64,000 bases of DNA from positions 62,001-126,000 of the forward strand of contig VBFH01000022.1 of assembly GCA_005883575.1 (NCBI GenBank). The letters run 5' to 3'. Made by a program: the position numbers and the translations under genes. The notes below the pieces were generated by a model, which was not told the origin of the DNA, searched no databases, and saw only the letters and a program-made list of their open reading frames with translations. The stretch is from Chloroflexota bacterium. Lineage in GTDB: Bacteria > Chloroflexota > Dormibacteria > Dormibacterales > Dormibacteraceae. Positions 44,560 to 52,955 of the stretch are shown in pieces. Positions within the stretch are counted from its first letter, which is position 1; every line of letters starts with the position of its first letter.

Positions 44560-45588
44560 CTAGAACTGCTCCAGGAACCGCAGGTCGGGTTCGTAGAACA
44601 GGCGGATGTCGTCGACGTCGTGCTTCAGCATCGCCATCCGCTCGATGCCGAAACCCCAGGCGTAGCCGTTCCACTGGGTGGGGTCGATGCCTCCGTTGCG
44701 CAGCACCTGCGGGTGCACCATGCCGCACCCACCCACCTCGAGCCACCCTTTGTGGCGGCAGCTCTTGCATCCGACCCCGCCGCAGATCCCACACGACACG
44801 TCGAACTCGAAGCTCGGCTCCGTGAAGGGGAAGTAGCTCGGACGGATACGAACTTTGCGCTCGCGTCCGTAGAGCGACTGGATCATGTACAGGAGCGTGC
44901 CCTTCATGTCGCCGACCGTGAGGCCGTTGTCGACCGCAAGCCCTTCCACCTGGCTGAAGTAAGGAAGCCGCGTCGCCTCCGGGGGATCGCGCCGGTACAC
45001 GCGGCCCGGCGTGATGATGTAGATCGGCGGGTCCTTGATGCTCTGCATGGCGCGTATCTGCACCGGCGACGTGTGCGCGCGCAGCAGCAGGTCGGGACTG
45101 AAGTAGAAGGAGTCCCAGCTCTCACGCGCCGGATGACCGGCGGTGAGGTTCAGCGCCTCGAAGTTGTACCACTCAGTCTCAACCTCGGGCCCGAGCTCGA
45201 CCTGGTAGCCGAGCGACTCGAGCACGGTCTCGATCTGCCGGCGGATCTGCGTCAGGACGTGGATGTGGCCGCGGCCGAGCGGGGGTCCGGGAAAAGTGAC
45301 GTCGATTGCCTCGGTCTCGGCCAGGTCTGCTAGCCGGGAGGCATCGAGCTCAGCGCGCCGCGCCGCGAGCGCGGCCTCGATGAAGCGCTTGGTTTCGTTG
45401 GCTGCCTTGCCCAGCGCCGCCTTTTCGGCGGCAGGCAGCTGGCCGATGTTGGAAAGCAGCCGGCTTACGTGTCCGCTCTTCCGGCCGAGATACTCGACCT
45501 CGATTCGCCCGAGCTCGCCCTCCGTCTGCGCCTGTCCGATCGCGGCAAGCGCACGGCTAGTCAGCGCGGACGCGTCGCTGTCGCTCAT
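44560..45588 (-). CDS. pheS: Phenylalanyl-tRNA synthetase alpha subunit
   Basis: Catalytic class II subunit. Motif 2 region PRGHIHVLTQ (within PPLGRGHIHVLTQI), HTSPVQIRAM, RVYRRDPPEATRLPYFSQVEGLAVD, and the C-terminal ERMAMLKHDVDDIRLFYEPDLRFLEQF are typical. The Cys-rich CGICGGVGCKSC insert is a normal variant of this subfamily. The 342-aa protein starts ATG, overlapping the upstream methyltransferase stop (ATGA). Confidence 0.97.
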   Translation of the reverse strand: MSDSDASALTSRALAAIGQAQTEGELGRIEVEYLGRKSGHVSRLLSNIGQLPAAEKAALGKAANETKRFIEAALAARRAELDASRLADLAETEAIDVTFPGPPLGRGHIHVLTQIRRQIETVLESLGYQVELGPEVETEWYNFEALNLTAGHPARESWDSFYFSPDLLLRAHTSPVQIRAMQSIKDPPIYIITPGRVYRRDPPEATRLPYFSQVEGLAVDNGLTVGDMKGTLLYMIQSLYGRERKVRIRPSYFPFTEPSFEFDVSCGICGGVGCKSCRHKGWLEVGGCGMVHPQVLRNGGIDPTQWNGYAWGFGIERMAMLKHDVDDIRLFYEPDLRFLEQF

Positions 45589-46313
45589 GCCGCCCTCCGC
45601 CGCTTGATCTCGAACAGGATCAGCGCCGCTGCTGCTGCGACGTTGAGCGATTCCACGCCTTCGGTCAGCGGCACGGTGACCAGCTTGAGGTCCTTCCTAG
45701 AAAGACCGTGAGTTTCGCTGCCGAGCACGATCATGCCCGCAGACTCTATCGGCGCCTCAGCCAGCGGTGCACCGCCGGACGGCGCAGCCCCGTAACCGTC
45801 GATCGTCTCGAGGTCTTTCCACTGCGCCCGGCCGACTTTGAGCCGGAACACGTTGCCGGCCGAGGCTCGCACCGCCTTTGGCCCGAACGGATCGGCGCTA
45901 CCCGGCAGCACCACAAGCGCGGGAGCGCCGGCGGCGGCGGCGGTGCGGCAGATCGCCCCCACGTTGCCCGGGTCCTGGACGCCGTCGAGCACGACGAGTG
46001 GCCATCCTTCGCTGCGCGCGGACTCGATCGCGTCGGCCGGCGACGCTTCATGGACGCGCGCGATCGCGATCACGCCCTGCGGGGTCACCGTCTGCGTCGC
46101 GGCGCGAAACGCCCCCGGCGTCAGCACGATTCGCGACTCGGTGTGAAAAGGAAGCCTGTCACCTTCGCGCACGCCGATGAGCTCGAACTCCAGGCCGGCC
46201 GCTTTGGCCTCCGCGAGCACGCGCGGACCTTCCAGGAGGACCAAGCCTGGCTCGCGCCGGTGAGCGAGACGCCGCAGGCGGCGGACGACCTCGTTGTCCG
46301 GGCTGCTGATCAG
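45585..46313 (-). CDS. SpoU/TrmH family RNA 2'-O-methyltransferase
   Basis: SPOUT methylase acting on 23S rRNA or tRNA riboses. LVLLEGPRVLAEAKAAG marks the substrate-binding N-domain; VVLDGVQDPGNVGAICRTAAAAGA, GSADPFGPKAVRASAG, VLGSETHGLSRK and ESLNVAAAAALILFE are the three knot motifs. The conserved N-terminus LISSPDNEVVRRLRRLA begins at a CTG (46313), five nt after the rplT stop; upstream TTG codons (46337, 46355) inside rplT are alternatives. The same position downstream of rplT and upstream of pheS is occupied by an rRNA methylase in Bacillus. Confidence 0.88.
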   Translation of the reverse strand: MISSPDNEVVRRLRRLAHRREPGLVLLEGPRVLAEAKAAGLEFELIGVREGDRLPFHTESRIVLTPGAFRAATQTVTPQGVIAIARVHEASPADAIESARSEGWPLVVLDGVQDPGNVGAICRTAAAAGAPALVVLPGSADPFGPKAVRASAGNVFRLKVGRAQWKDLETIDGYGAAPSGGAPLAEAPIESAGMIVLGSETHGLSRKDLKLVTVPLTEGVESLNVAAAAALILFEIKRRRAA

Positions 46314-46317
46314 CTGG

Positions 46318-46671
46318 TCAGAGGGCTTTCTTTGCAACCTCCACCAGCCGAGCAAAGGAACCGCTGTCGCGCACGGCCAGGTCAGCCAGCATCTTGCGGT
46401 CGATCTCCACTCCGGCCTGGCGAAGGCCGTGCATCAGCTTGTTGTAAGGCAGCCCCGACTGCCTCGAGGCCGCGTTGATCCGCGCGATCCACAGCCGGCG
46501 CATCTCCCGCTTGCGACGGCGGCGGTCGCGGAACGCATAGGCGAGCGCGTGCAGAACCGCCTCGTTGGCGGGTCGGAAGAGCAGCTTCTTGGAAAGCCGG
46601 AACCCCTTGGCCCGATCCAGGATCGCCTTGTGGCGGCGATGAGCCGGAACGCCACGTTTGACGCGTGCCAT
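46318..46671 (-). CDS. rplT: 50S ribosomal protein L20
   Basis: L20 is a primary 23S rRNA binder and, in E. coli and B. subtilis, autoregulates the infC operon. [30 protein letters not shown] and [13 protein letters not shown]-like [27 protein letters not shown] are unmistakable. It is 117 aa, ATG start, last ribosomal gene of the infC-rpmI-rplT trio. Confidence 0.98.
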   Translation of the reverse strand: MARVKRGVPAHRRHKAILDRAKGFRLSKKLLFRPANEAVLHALAYAFRDRRRRKREMRRLWIARINAASRQSGLPYNKLMHGLRQAGVEIDRKMLADLAVRDSGSFARLVEVAKKAL

Positions 46672-46675
46672 TTTC

Positions 46676-46870
46676 CTAGACCCCGAGCGCCCGGCGCACC
46701 GTCTTGCGGTCCGCCTTGGACACCGGCTGCTGGTTCTCGTAGTTGCGCTTGCGCTTCTGGGACTTGTGCTCGAGGAGGTGGCTCTTGAACGCCGAGCGGC
46801 GCATCAGCTTGCCGTTCCGGGTGACCCGGATCCGCTTCGCGATCCCTTTCTGTGTCTTCAGCTTAGGCAC
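46676..46870 (-). CDS. rpmI: 50S ribosomal protein L35
   Basis: [25 protein letters not shown] with a Lys/Arg-rich, 64-residue sequence is typical L35. It starts at GTG 46870, 8 nt inside the infC 3' end, and is followed 4 nt later by rplT, the conserved infC-rpmI-rplT order. Confidence 0.96.
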   Translation of the reverse strand: MPKLKTQKGIAKRIRVTRNGKLMRRSAFKSHLLEHKSQKRKRNYENQQPVSKADRKTVRRALGV

Positions 46871-47411
46871 TGGTCGCCTGCTGCTCCTTTACCGCTCCTT
46901 GGCGGTTTGGCGCGAGGATCATAAACAGGTTCTTGCCCTCGAGGAGAGGCTGGCGTTCGATGACCGCGAACTGCTTGGCGTCGTCCGCCACCCGTTCGAG
47001 GATCTTTCGCCCGATCTCCTGATGGACCATCTCGCGGCCCCTGAACATGATCGTCACCTTGACCTTCTCTCCTGCCTCGAGGAACTGCTTCAAACCTTTG
47101 AACTTGGTCTGGAAGTCGTGCTCCGCGACCTTCGGGCGGAGCTTCATCTCCTTCAGCTTGATGACGTTCTGCTTACGGCGCTGGTCTTTTTCCCGCTTGA
47201 CGGTCTCGAACTTGTAGCGTCCGTAGTCCATCAGGCGGCAGACCGGCGGGCTCGCTTGTGGCGCCACCTCGACGAGGTCGAGCCCTTTCTCGTTTGCGAT
47301 GCGAAGCGCGGCGTCCAGGGAGAGTACGCCTAGCTGGTTGTTCTGGTCGTCGATCAGTCGCACTTCGGAGCTGCGGATCTGATCGTTGATCCTCAGCTCT
47401 TTAAACGGTAT
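46863..47411 (-). CDS. infC: Translation initiation factor IF-3 (non-canonical start, probably ATA)
   Basis: IF-3 inspects the start codon and initiator tRNA on the 30S subunit. The track GTG (47363) misses the conserved N-terminus. Upstream in frame: KELRINDQIRSSEVRLIDDQNNQLGV. A TAA stands three codons before an ATA at 47411, and between that TAA and RINDQIR there is no ATG, GTG or TTG; only ATA, CTG or ATC remain. GAGG lies nine nt before the ATA. Full length is then 182 aa, like E. coli IF-3. infC is the classical gene with AUU/AUC-type initiation and IF-3 autoregulation, so a rare codon is expected here. Confidence 0.95.
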   Translation of the reverse strand: MPFKELRINDQIRSSEVRLIDDQNNQLGVLSLDAALRIANEKGLDLVEVAPQASPPVCRLMDYGRYKFETVKREKDQRRKQNVIKLKEMKLRPKVAEHDFQTKFKGLKQFLEAGEKVKVTIMFRGREMVHQEIGRKILERVADDAKQFAVIERQPLLEGKNLFMILAPNRQGAVKEQQATSA

Positions 47412-47459
47412 GGGACGTTACCTCGGCCAAATTCAGTGTTGCTCTATTCCTCCATCCAG

Positions 47460-47491
47460 ACAAAACAAAACGGACAGCACGGCGCCGTCCG
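47460..47491 (-). terminator. Terminator/attenuator in the infC leader
   Basis: On the minus strand CGGAC-N11-GTCCG is followed by TTTTGTTTTGT, about 150 nt after the thrS stop and 50 nt before infC. It could end the thrS message or act as a leader attenuator of infC-rpmI-rplT, as L20 does in Bacillus. The leader also has a G/C-rich region upstream that could form an antiterminator. Confidence 0.65.
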
Positions 47492-47640
47492 CTGGGTAAC
47501 CCCTTCGGGCTGGACCCTGGGGGTGAGGGGCGGCGCCCTGCTTTAGAGCGTGGATGGTACCGGAAACCGAGCGCCTGCGCAAAATTCTCGCCTCCTGATG
47601 TGAACGTGGGGCTGCGCCTGTACACCCATCGGGTCGAGGC

Positions 47641-49410
47641 CTAGCGCCGGCGTTCAGCGATCTCGGCCGCGATGTCATTCACAAACGACTCCAGCGGCAT
47701 GTCGACCTTGTTGCCCGAGCGATCCCGCACGTTGATGTGGCCGGAGGCGACCTCGTTCCCGCCGACGACCGCGATGTAGGGCACCTTCTTCAGCTTGGCG
47801 TCACGGATCTTTCGGTCCAGCCTTTCGGAGCGCCCGTCGACGTCGACGCGGACGCGGGCCGACCGAAGGCGGGCCGCCACCTGCTGCGCGTACTCAGCGT
47901 GCGCGTCCGCAATCGGCGCCACCACGACTTGCGTCGGATGCAGCCAGGTCGGAAACGCCCCGGCGTAGCGCTCGATCAGGTAGCTGAAGAGCCGCTCCAT
48001 CGCTCCGGCGGCTCCCCGATGGACCATGACCGGCCGCTGCCGCGAGCCATCCTCCGCGACGTACTCCAGGTCGAAGCGCTGCGGCAGCTGGAAATCGACC
48101 TGCACGGTCGAATTGGTGAACTCCCGACGGTGGGCGTCGTACACCTGGAAATCGATCTTCGGTCCGTAGAACGCGGCCTCACCGGCGCCGACCTTGTATT
48201 GCTGGCCCATCGACTCCAGCGCTTCGGCGAGCGCGGCTTGCGCTTCCTGCCAGAGCTCTTCTGTCCCCAGCCACTTGTCCTTGACTTCGTCACGTGTGGA
48301 CAGCTGGTACCGGAACTCGTCGATGCCCAGCACCTGGGAGAAGTACAGGGCCAGGTCGATCGCCCCCTTCACCTCATCCATCAGCTGGCCGGGGGTGCAG
48401 AAGATATGCGCGTCATTCAGCGCGAAGGACCTGACCCGATTCATCCCGGCGAGCGTGCCCGAGCGCTCGTAGCGCCAGTTGTTGCCGATCTCGGCGATCC
48501 GCAAGGGCAGGTCTCGATAGCTGCGAAGCTCAGTCTGATAGACGACGATGTGATGCGGGCAGTTGACGGGCCGGAGCTCGAGCTCCTCGCCGTCCTCGAA
48601 CTTCATCGTCGGGTACATGTACTCGGCGTAGAGCTGCGCGTGTCCGCTCTGCCGAAACAGGTCGAGCCGCGCGACGTCGGGTGTCCTCACGTGCTGATAC
48701 CCGCGCGCGAGCTCTTCGTCGACGATGAATCGTTCGAGCTCGCGGCGGATGGTCGCCCCGTCCGGCAGCCACAGCGGTAAGCCCGGGCCGACGCGATCGT
48801 CGACCGCGAAGAGCTTGAGGTCTTTGCCCAGCTTCTTGTGGTCGCGCCTCTCGGCCTCTTCCAGGAACTTGAGGTAGTCGTCCAGCTCGCGTGGCGTTTG
48901 CCACGCCGTCCCGTAGATGCGAGTCAGCTGCGGCCTCTTTTCATCGCCGCGCCAATACGCGCCGGCGACTCGCAGCAGCTTGAACGCCTTGAGGTCCTTG
49001 GTCGAGCGGACGTGTGGACCGCGGCACAGGTCGAGGAAGTCGCCCGTGCGGTAGACGCTGACGCCATCTCCCTCGACCTTGCCCGCGATGAGCTCGAGCT
49101 TGTAATCCTGGCCGCGCTTGCGAAACTCCTCGATCGCCTGCTCTCGCGGCATCACCTCGTGCTCGAAAGGTATGTCCGCCTGAGCCAGCTTGCGCATGCG
49201 CGACTCGATCGCCGTCAGGTCCGATTCCGAGATCGGCTTGCCGAAATCGAAGTCGTAGTAGAAGCCGGGAGGGTTTTCGATTGGCGGCCCGATAGCGTAT
49301 TTCGCGTTGGGGTACAGCTCGGTGACCGCGGCGGCAAGGAGGTGCGCGGTCGAGTGCCGCAACCTCTGCAGCGGATCGTCCCCGGTCTCGTGATCGCCGT
49401 AATCGGCCAT
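47641..49410 (-). CDS. thrS: Threonyl-tRNA synthetase lacking the TGS domain
   Basis: Class II synthetase. The protein opens almost directly with the editing domain (LRHSTAHLLAAAVTELYP), then CRGPHVRSTKDL, catalytic motif 1-3 and the zinc ligands in ELRPVNCPHHIVVYQ and HRGAAGAMERLFSYLIE, and ends with the anticodon-binding domain (VVVAPIADAHAEYAQQV). The usual N-terminal TGS domain (about 60 residues) is absent. ATG 49410 (MADYGDHETGDDPLQRL) gives 589 aa; the track GTG at 49458 adds 16 residues that do not form a TGS domain. It heads thrS-infC-rpmI-rplT. Confidence 0.95.
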   Translation of the reverse strand: MADYGDHETGDDPLQRLRHSTAHLLAAAVTELYPNAKYAIGPPIENPPGFYYDFDFGKPISESDLTAIESRMRKLAQADIPFEHEVMPREQAIEEFRKRGQDYKLELIAGKVEGDGVSVYRTGDFLDLCRGPHVRSTKDLKAFKLLRVAGAYWRGDEKRPQLTRIYGTAWQTPRELDDYLKFLEEAERRDHKKLGKDLKLFAVDDRVGPGLPLWLPDGATIRRELERFIVDEELARGYQHVRTPDVARLDLFRQSGHAQLYAEYMYPTMKFEDGEELELRPVNCPHHIVVYQTELRSYRDLPLRIAEIGNNWRYERSGTLAGMNRVRSFALNDAHIFCTPGQLMDEVKGAIDLALYFSQVLGIDEFRYQLSTRDEVKDKWLGTEELWQEAQAALAEALESMGQQYKVGAGEAAFYGPKIDFQVYDAHRREFTNSTVQVDFQLPQRFDLEYVAEDGSRQRPVMVHRGAAGAMERLFSYLIERYAGAFPTWLHPTQVVVAPIADAHAEYAQQVAARLRSARVRVDVDGRSERLDRKIRDAKLKKVPYIAVVGGNEVASGHINVRDRSGNKVDMPLESFVNDIAAEIAERRR

Positions 49411-49454
49411 CGGGTCGTCCAGTATATGGACGGCTTGAATGCGCTCGATTCTCC

Positions 49455-49497
49455 CCACCCGACCTGCGGCCGGCCTCCCCGCGCGGTGGGGAGGTGA
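49455..49497. repeat. GGGGAGG palindromic repeat, copy B (between thrS and dedA)
   Basis: Minus strand CTCCCC-ACCGCGC-GGGGAGG followed by CCGGCCGCAGGTCGGG. It fills the divergent gap and, read on the plus strand, its right arm supplies the purine run and GTG start of dedA. Related to copies A and C. Confidence 0.6.
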
Positions 49498-50084
49498 ACT
49501 GGCCCGCCATCGTCGACGCGCTCGGTTATCCGTCTGCGGGGCTTGGCATTCTGATCGAGAGCTCGGGCGTTCCGTTTCCCGGCGAGGCGCTCCTGCTCGC
49601 GGCCGGCGCGTGGGCTGCGGCCCGCAATCACGCGCTCGCCCTCGTCATCTTCTTTGGCTTCGCCGGCGCCATCGCCGGCGCGGATCTCGGCTACTGGCTC
49701 GGCTACCGCGGGGGCAGGCCCTTCGTCGAGCGCTTCGGCAACGTCTTCCACATCAGGCCCGAGCATCTCGCCAGGGCCGAGCTCTTTTTCGCCCGCCACG
49801 GCGACAAGGCGATCCTCGCCGCCCGCTTCGTGCTCGGCCTGCGCACCTGGGCTTCGATGCTCGCCGGCATGGCCCGCATGCCTTTCTGGCGATTCCAGCT
49901 GTTCAGCGCGATCGGCGGGCTGGCGTGGGCCGCGATCATCGGCACCGCCGGCTACCTGCTGGGCAGAAACCTTGGGCTGCTCGAGACGATCATCCGCGCG
50001 ATCGGCGTCGGCGGGCTGGTTTTCCTGGTCGTCATTGTGTCGGTCTTGCTCGTGGCTCAGGAGCGTGCAACCCGCCGGCGATGA
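49494..50084 (+). CDS. DedA family membrane protein
   Basis: DedA/VTT proteins include lipid scramblases/flippases, for example for undecaprenyl phosphate. ILIESSGVPFPGEALLLAAG is the family N-terminal motif, followed by GADLGYWLGYRGGR, HGDKAILAARFVLGLRTWASMLAGMARMPFWRF and several hydrophobic segments. It is 196 aa. It starts at GTG 49494, whose first bases lie in palindromic repeat copy B. Its 3' end overlaps the convergent MFS gene by 53 nt. Confidence 0.9.
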   Translation: MNWPAIVDALGYPSAGLGILIESSGVPFPGEALLLAAGAWAAARNHALALVIFFGFAGAIAGADLGYWLGYRGGRPFVERFGNVFHIRPEHLARAELFFARHGDKAILAARFVLGLRTWASMLAGMARMPFWRFQLFSAIGGLAWAAIIGTAGYLLGRNLGLLETIIRAIGVGGLVFLVVIVSVLLVAQERATRRR

Positions 50085-51351
50085 CGCCGACGCCGCCGCC
50101 CAGCAGCAGCACGCCCAGCCCACCGAGCACCTGGGCGGTGCCGATGTTGTCGGCGAGCGCCGCGGCAACCAGCACGGGCAGTGCCGACACGCCGTTGATG
50201 ACCATATAGAGCAGCGCGAAGATGCGGCCGCGGATGGCATCGCTCGTTGACTCCATCAGGTAGGTGATGGCCGGGATCAGGATGGCGCCAAACTCCACCC
50301 CGAGCAGGAAGCTGAAGGTGGCTCCTGTGATGCGGTTGTGCACCTGGAGATCTGGAAAGTGCGTCATGGCTTCAGGCACCGCCGCGAGCGCGAGCAGCGT
50401 CACGCCGTTGGCGAGCAGCGATCCGGCCAATACCCGCGAGCGATCGACATGGCGCAGAAACTGACCCAGCAGCACCGCGCTGAGGATCGCCCCAGCCGTG
50501 GCGGGGCCCAGGATCACGTACGTGTCTTCGGCCGCGATGCCGATGACCCTGCTCACGTATGCGGGCGCGAGCGTGTAGAGCATGAAAAGGACGAGCACGG
50601 CGATGCTGACCTGCCCGAAAGCGAGGCGCAGGCCGCGTGAAGCCCGCAACGCGTCGACACCCTCCTGGAGGTCGAGGAGCATCAAGCGGAAGCGGCTGCG
50701 GCTCTCCTCGACCGGCGGAGCCTTCTGCCGTTCGAGCGGCGGGATGTCGGAGGCGAAGATCAACGTCCCAGCGATCATCAGCAGCACAACCGCGCACCAG
50801 TACGGCGCGTAGAGGTCGATCCTCGACACGACGGGCGCGAGCACGCCACCGACGACAAGCGTGAGGACCATCGTCAGGAGAGCCATCGAGTTCGCGGTGA
50901 TCAGGGCCGCACGCGGGAGGATCGTCGGGATCACGGCTGCCTCCGCCGGCCCGAACAGCTGCCCGACCGCGGAGAAGACCAGTGTGATGAAGAGCAGGTG
51001 GAAGAAGTCGTCCTTCACGCCGGGAATCACCGACGCGATGGGAATGAGCGCGACGACCGCGGCCCGGCCGATGTTGCACCACAGCATGATGTGCTTGCGA
51101 TTCAGCCGATCCGCGATGACGCCGGCCGGCGGTGCGAACAGCACCGCGGGGACCGTGTAGGCAAGGAGCGTCACGGCGACCGACGTGCTGCCGCCCGAGA
51201 TGTGGTACGCGAGGATGATCAGCGAGAAGAGCAGGAACTTGTCCGCGAGCTGCGCGGCGAGCTGGGCAAACCAGATGTTTCGAAACGCGGTGTGCCGGAG
51301 CGCACCGCGAAAACCGCCGGGACCCTCGACTGGCAGCCTGATCGGATCCAA
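50032..51351 (-). CDS. Major facilitator superfamily transporter
   Basis: A 439-aa polytopic protein with about 12 transmembrane segments. FAPPAGVIADRLNRKHIMLWCNIGRA is the MFS loop 2-3 motif, similar to the MFS_3 (enterobactin-exporter/drug efflux) group. Substrate cannot be told from sequence. It lies directly downstream of rsmA on the minus strand, starts at TTG 51351, and its tail overlaps dedA convergently. Confidence 0.88.
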   Translation of the reverse strand: MDPIRLPVEGPGGFRGALRHTAFRNIWFAQLAAQLADKFLLFSLIILAYHISGGSTSVAVTLLAYTVPAVLFAPPAGVIADRLNRKHIMLWCNIGRAAVVALIPIASVIPGVKDDFFHLLFITLVFSAVGQLFGPAEAAVIPTILPRAALITANSMALLTMVLTLVVGGVLAPVVSRIDLYAPYWCAVVLLMIAGTLIFASDIPPLERQKAPPVEESRSRFRLMLLDLQEGVDALRASRGLRLAFGQVSIAVLVLFMLYTLAPAYVSRVIGIAAEDTYVILGPATAGAILSAVLLGQFLRHVDRSRVLAGSLLANGVTLLALAAVPEAMTHFPDLQVHNRITGATFSFLLGVEFGAILIPAITYLMESTSDAIRGRIFALLYMVINGVSALPVLVAAALADNIGTAQVLGGLGVLLLGGGVGVIAGGLHAPEPRARPTQ

Positions 51352-51363
51352 GTCCGCTAGAGG

Positions 51364-52209
51364 TTAACGATCGAGCCCCGGGTTGAATGCGCGGTAGACC
51401 GCTTCCCATTCGGGAATGGTCAGCGTCTGCGGGCGCCGAGAAGCGTCGATTCCAAGGTCAGTAAGCCGGGTCGCGGCTTCACCGCTCGAGATCCCGACCT
51501 GGCGCCCGAGCGTGCCGCCGAGCTGCTTGCGCCGAAACTGGAACACCGATTCGACAAAGCGCAGGAAGTTACCCACGTCGGCCACTCCCACGGCCGGCTT
51601 CGGCCTGACCTCGAGAATCACAAGCGCTGAGTCGACCCGGGGTGGCGGCGTGAAGGATGCGGCCGGGATCGTCATCACCGTCCGCGCCTCGGCGAAGACC
51701 TGGACCGCGATCGTGGCGAGGCTCGCGGCGGCATTGCCTGTCCATCGCGCGGCGACCTCTTTCTGCACCACCAATGAAAGGCGCCGCGGCCGCGGCGGGT
51801 GGTCGAGGAGCTTCGGGATCAGGGCGCCAGTCAGGTTGTAGGGGATGTTGCCGGCCACGATCTCGCCGCCACCGGCAAATGCGCCCGCGACATCGAACCG
51901 AAGGATGTCGGCCTGCACCACCTCGACGTTCCCGTGTTGCCCCACAACCTCACGCAGAGCGGGAATCAGCTTGCGGTCGAACTCGACCGCGACGAGGCGA
52001 CGGCAGCGCCCGGCCAGGGCGATGGTCAGCGTGCCCACGCCGGCGCCGACCTCGAGGATCTCATCGTCCTGAGTCCCGCCGGCCGCCTCCGCGATCGCAT
52101 CCCGCAGGGCGGGGTCGATCAGAAAGTTCTGGCCGAGTCGGTGCTGGAGTGTGATCCGGTGGCGACGCAGGAGGGGTTCGAGTTCTCCCGCACTCGCGGG
52201 ATCGATCAC
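51364..52209 (-). CDS. rsmA: 16S rRNA adenine dimethyltransferase RsmA (KsgA)
   Basis: RsmA dimethylates A1518 and A1519 near the 3' end of 16S rRNA, a late 30S checkpoint. RRHRITLQHRLGQNFLIDPALRDAI, ILEVGAGVGTLTIALAG (SAM motif I) and IVAGNIPYNLTGALIPKLL (motif IV, NxPY) are diagnostic. The track start at 52503 is antiphase to tatD; GTG 52209 overlaps the tatD stop (GTGA) and gives 281 aa. metG-tatD-rsmA is a familiar Gram-positive order. Confidence 0.96.
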   Translation of the reverse strand: MIDPASAGELEPLLRRHRITLQHRLGQNFLIDPALRDAIAEAAGGTQDDEILEVGAGVGTLTIALAGRCRRLVAVEFDRKLIPALREVVGQHGNVEVVQADILRFDVAGAFAGGGEIVAGNIPYNLTGALIPKLLDHPPRPRRLSLVVQKEVAARWTGNAAASLATIAVQVFAEARTVMTIPAASFTPPPRVDSALVILEVRPKPAVGVADVGNFLRFVESVFQFRRKQLGGTLGRQVGISSGEAATRLTDLGIDASRRPQTLTIPEWEAVYRAFNPGLDR

Positions 52210-52955
52210 CTCATCTTTTGGAAGAGGGTGATCGCGTTGGCTCGCTCCTGGTCGGCTAGCTGCTCGACGGTGATGCCGCGCAGGTCCGCCACAAGCTCCG
52301 CCGTGTCGACCAGGTATGCCGGCCGGTTGGGCACGCCCATCCGTTTCTGGGAGTTCCCGTACGGCGAGTCTGTCTCGAGCAGGATGCGGTCCGCCGGGCA
52401 CCGTTTGACGACCTCCCGCAGCGCGTCTCGGCTGGGCCTTGTGATCAACCCCGCAAAAGAAAGGTAGAAGCCGACCTCGAGGAATCGCTGTGCCCAGTCC
52501 CAATCCATGGCGAAGTAGTGCATCACGCCGCGGATCCCGTGGTGCGCGGAGATCGCGGTCAGCAGCTCCTCAGCCGCACCGCGGTTGTGGATCGACACCG
52601 GCAGGTCGTGCTCGGTCGCGAGGGAGAACATCTCGTTCAGGCGCTGGATCTGGAGATCGCGGTGCGGCCCGCCGACATGCTCGAAATCGAGCCCGATTTC
52701 GCCGACGACCACGACCATCTCGTCCTTCGCCATCTGGCTGAGCGTGGCAAGGTCCGGTTCTGAAATCTCGAGCGGGTGATGCCCAACGCCGGCCCAGACC
52801 TCCTCGTAGGCATGACCCAGCGAGACGGCGTTGCTGCTGCGGTCGAGGTTGACCCCGACTGCGATGAGCCGCGTGACTCCCGCGGCCACCGCTTCCTGCA
52901 CCACCTCCGTGGCGTCGCCCAGCTCCTCGATGTGGAGGTGCGTGTCGACGAAGAT
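52206..52955 (-). CDS. tatD: TatD family deoxyribonuclease (likely ATC start)
   Basis: TatD-type metal-dependent nucleases have 3'-5' exonuclease or AP-repair activity. The track GTG (52904) omits the essential N-terminal HxH. In the same frame, directly after the metG TAA stop, the sequence reads ATC then FVDTHLHIEELGDATE, so the metal site THLH is present only if translation begins at ATC 52955. GAGGAG lies nine nt upstream. Other ligands: GEIGLDFEH, SIHNRG, MHYF and ETDSPY. The extended length is 249 aa. No ATG/GTG/TTG alternative exists between the TAA and THLH. Confidence 0.92.
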   Translation of the reverse strand: MFVDTHLHIEELGDATEVVQEAVAAGVTRLIAVGVNLDRSSNAVSLGHAYEEVWAGVGHHPLEISEPDLATLSQMAKDEMVVVVGEIGLDFEHVGGPHRDLQIQRLNEMFSLATEHDLPVSIHNRGAAEELLTAISAHHGIRGVMHYFAMDWDWAQRFLEVGFYLSFAGLITRPSRDALREVVKRCPADRILLETDSPYGNSQKRMGVPNRPAYLVDTAELVADLRGITVEQLADQERANAITLFQKMR

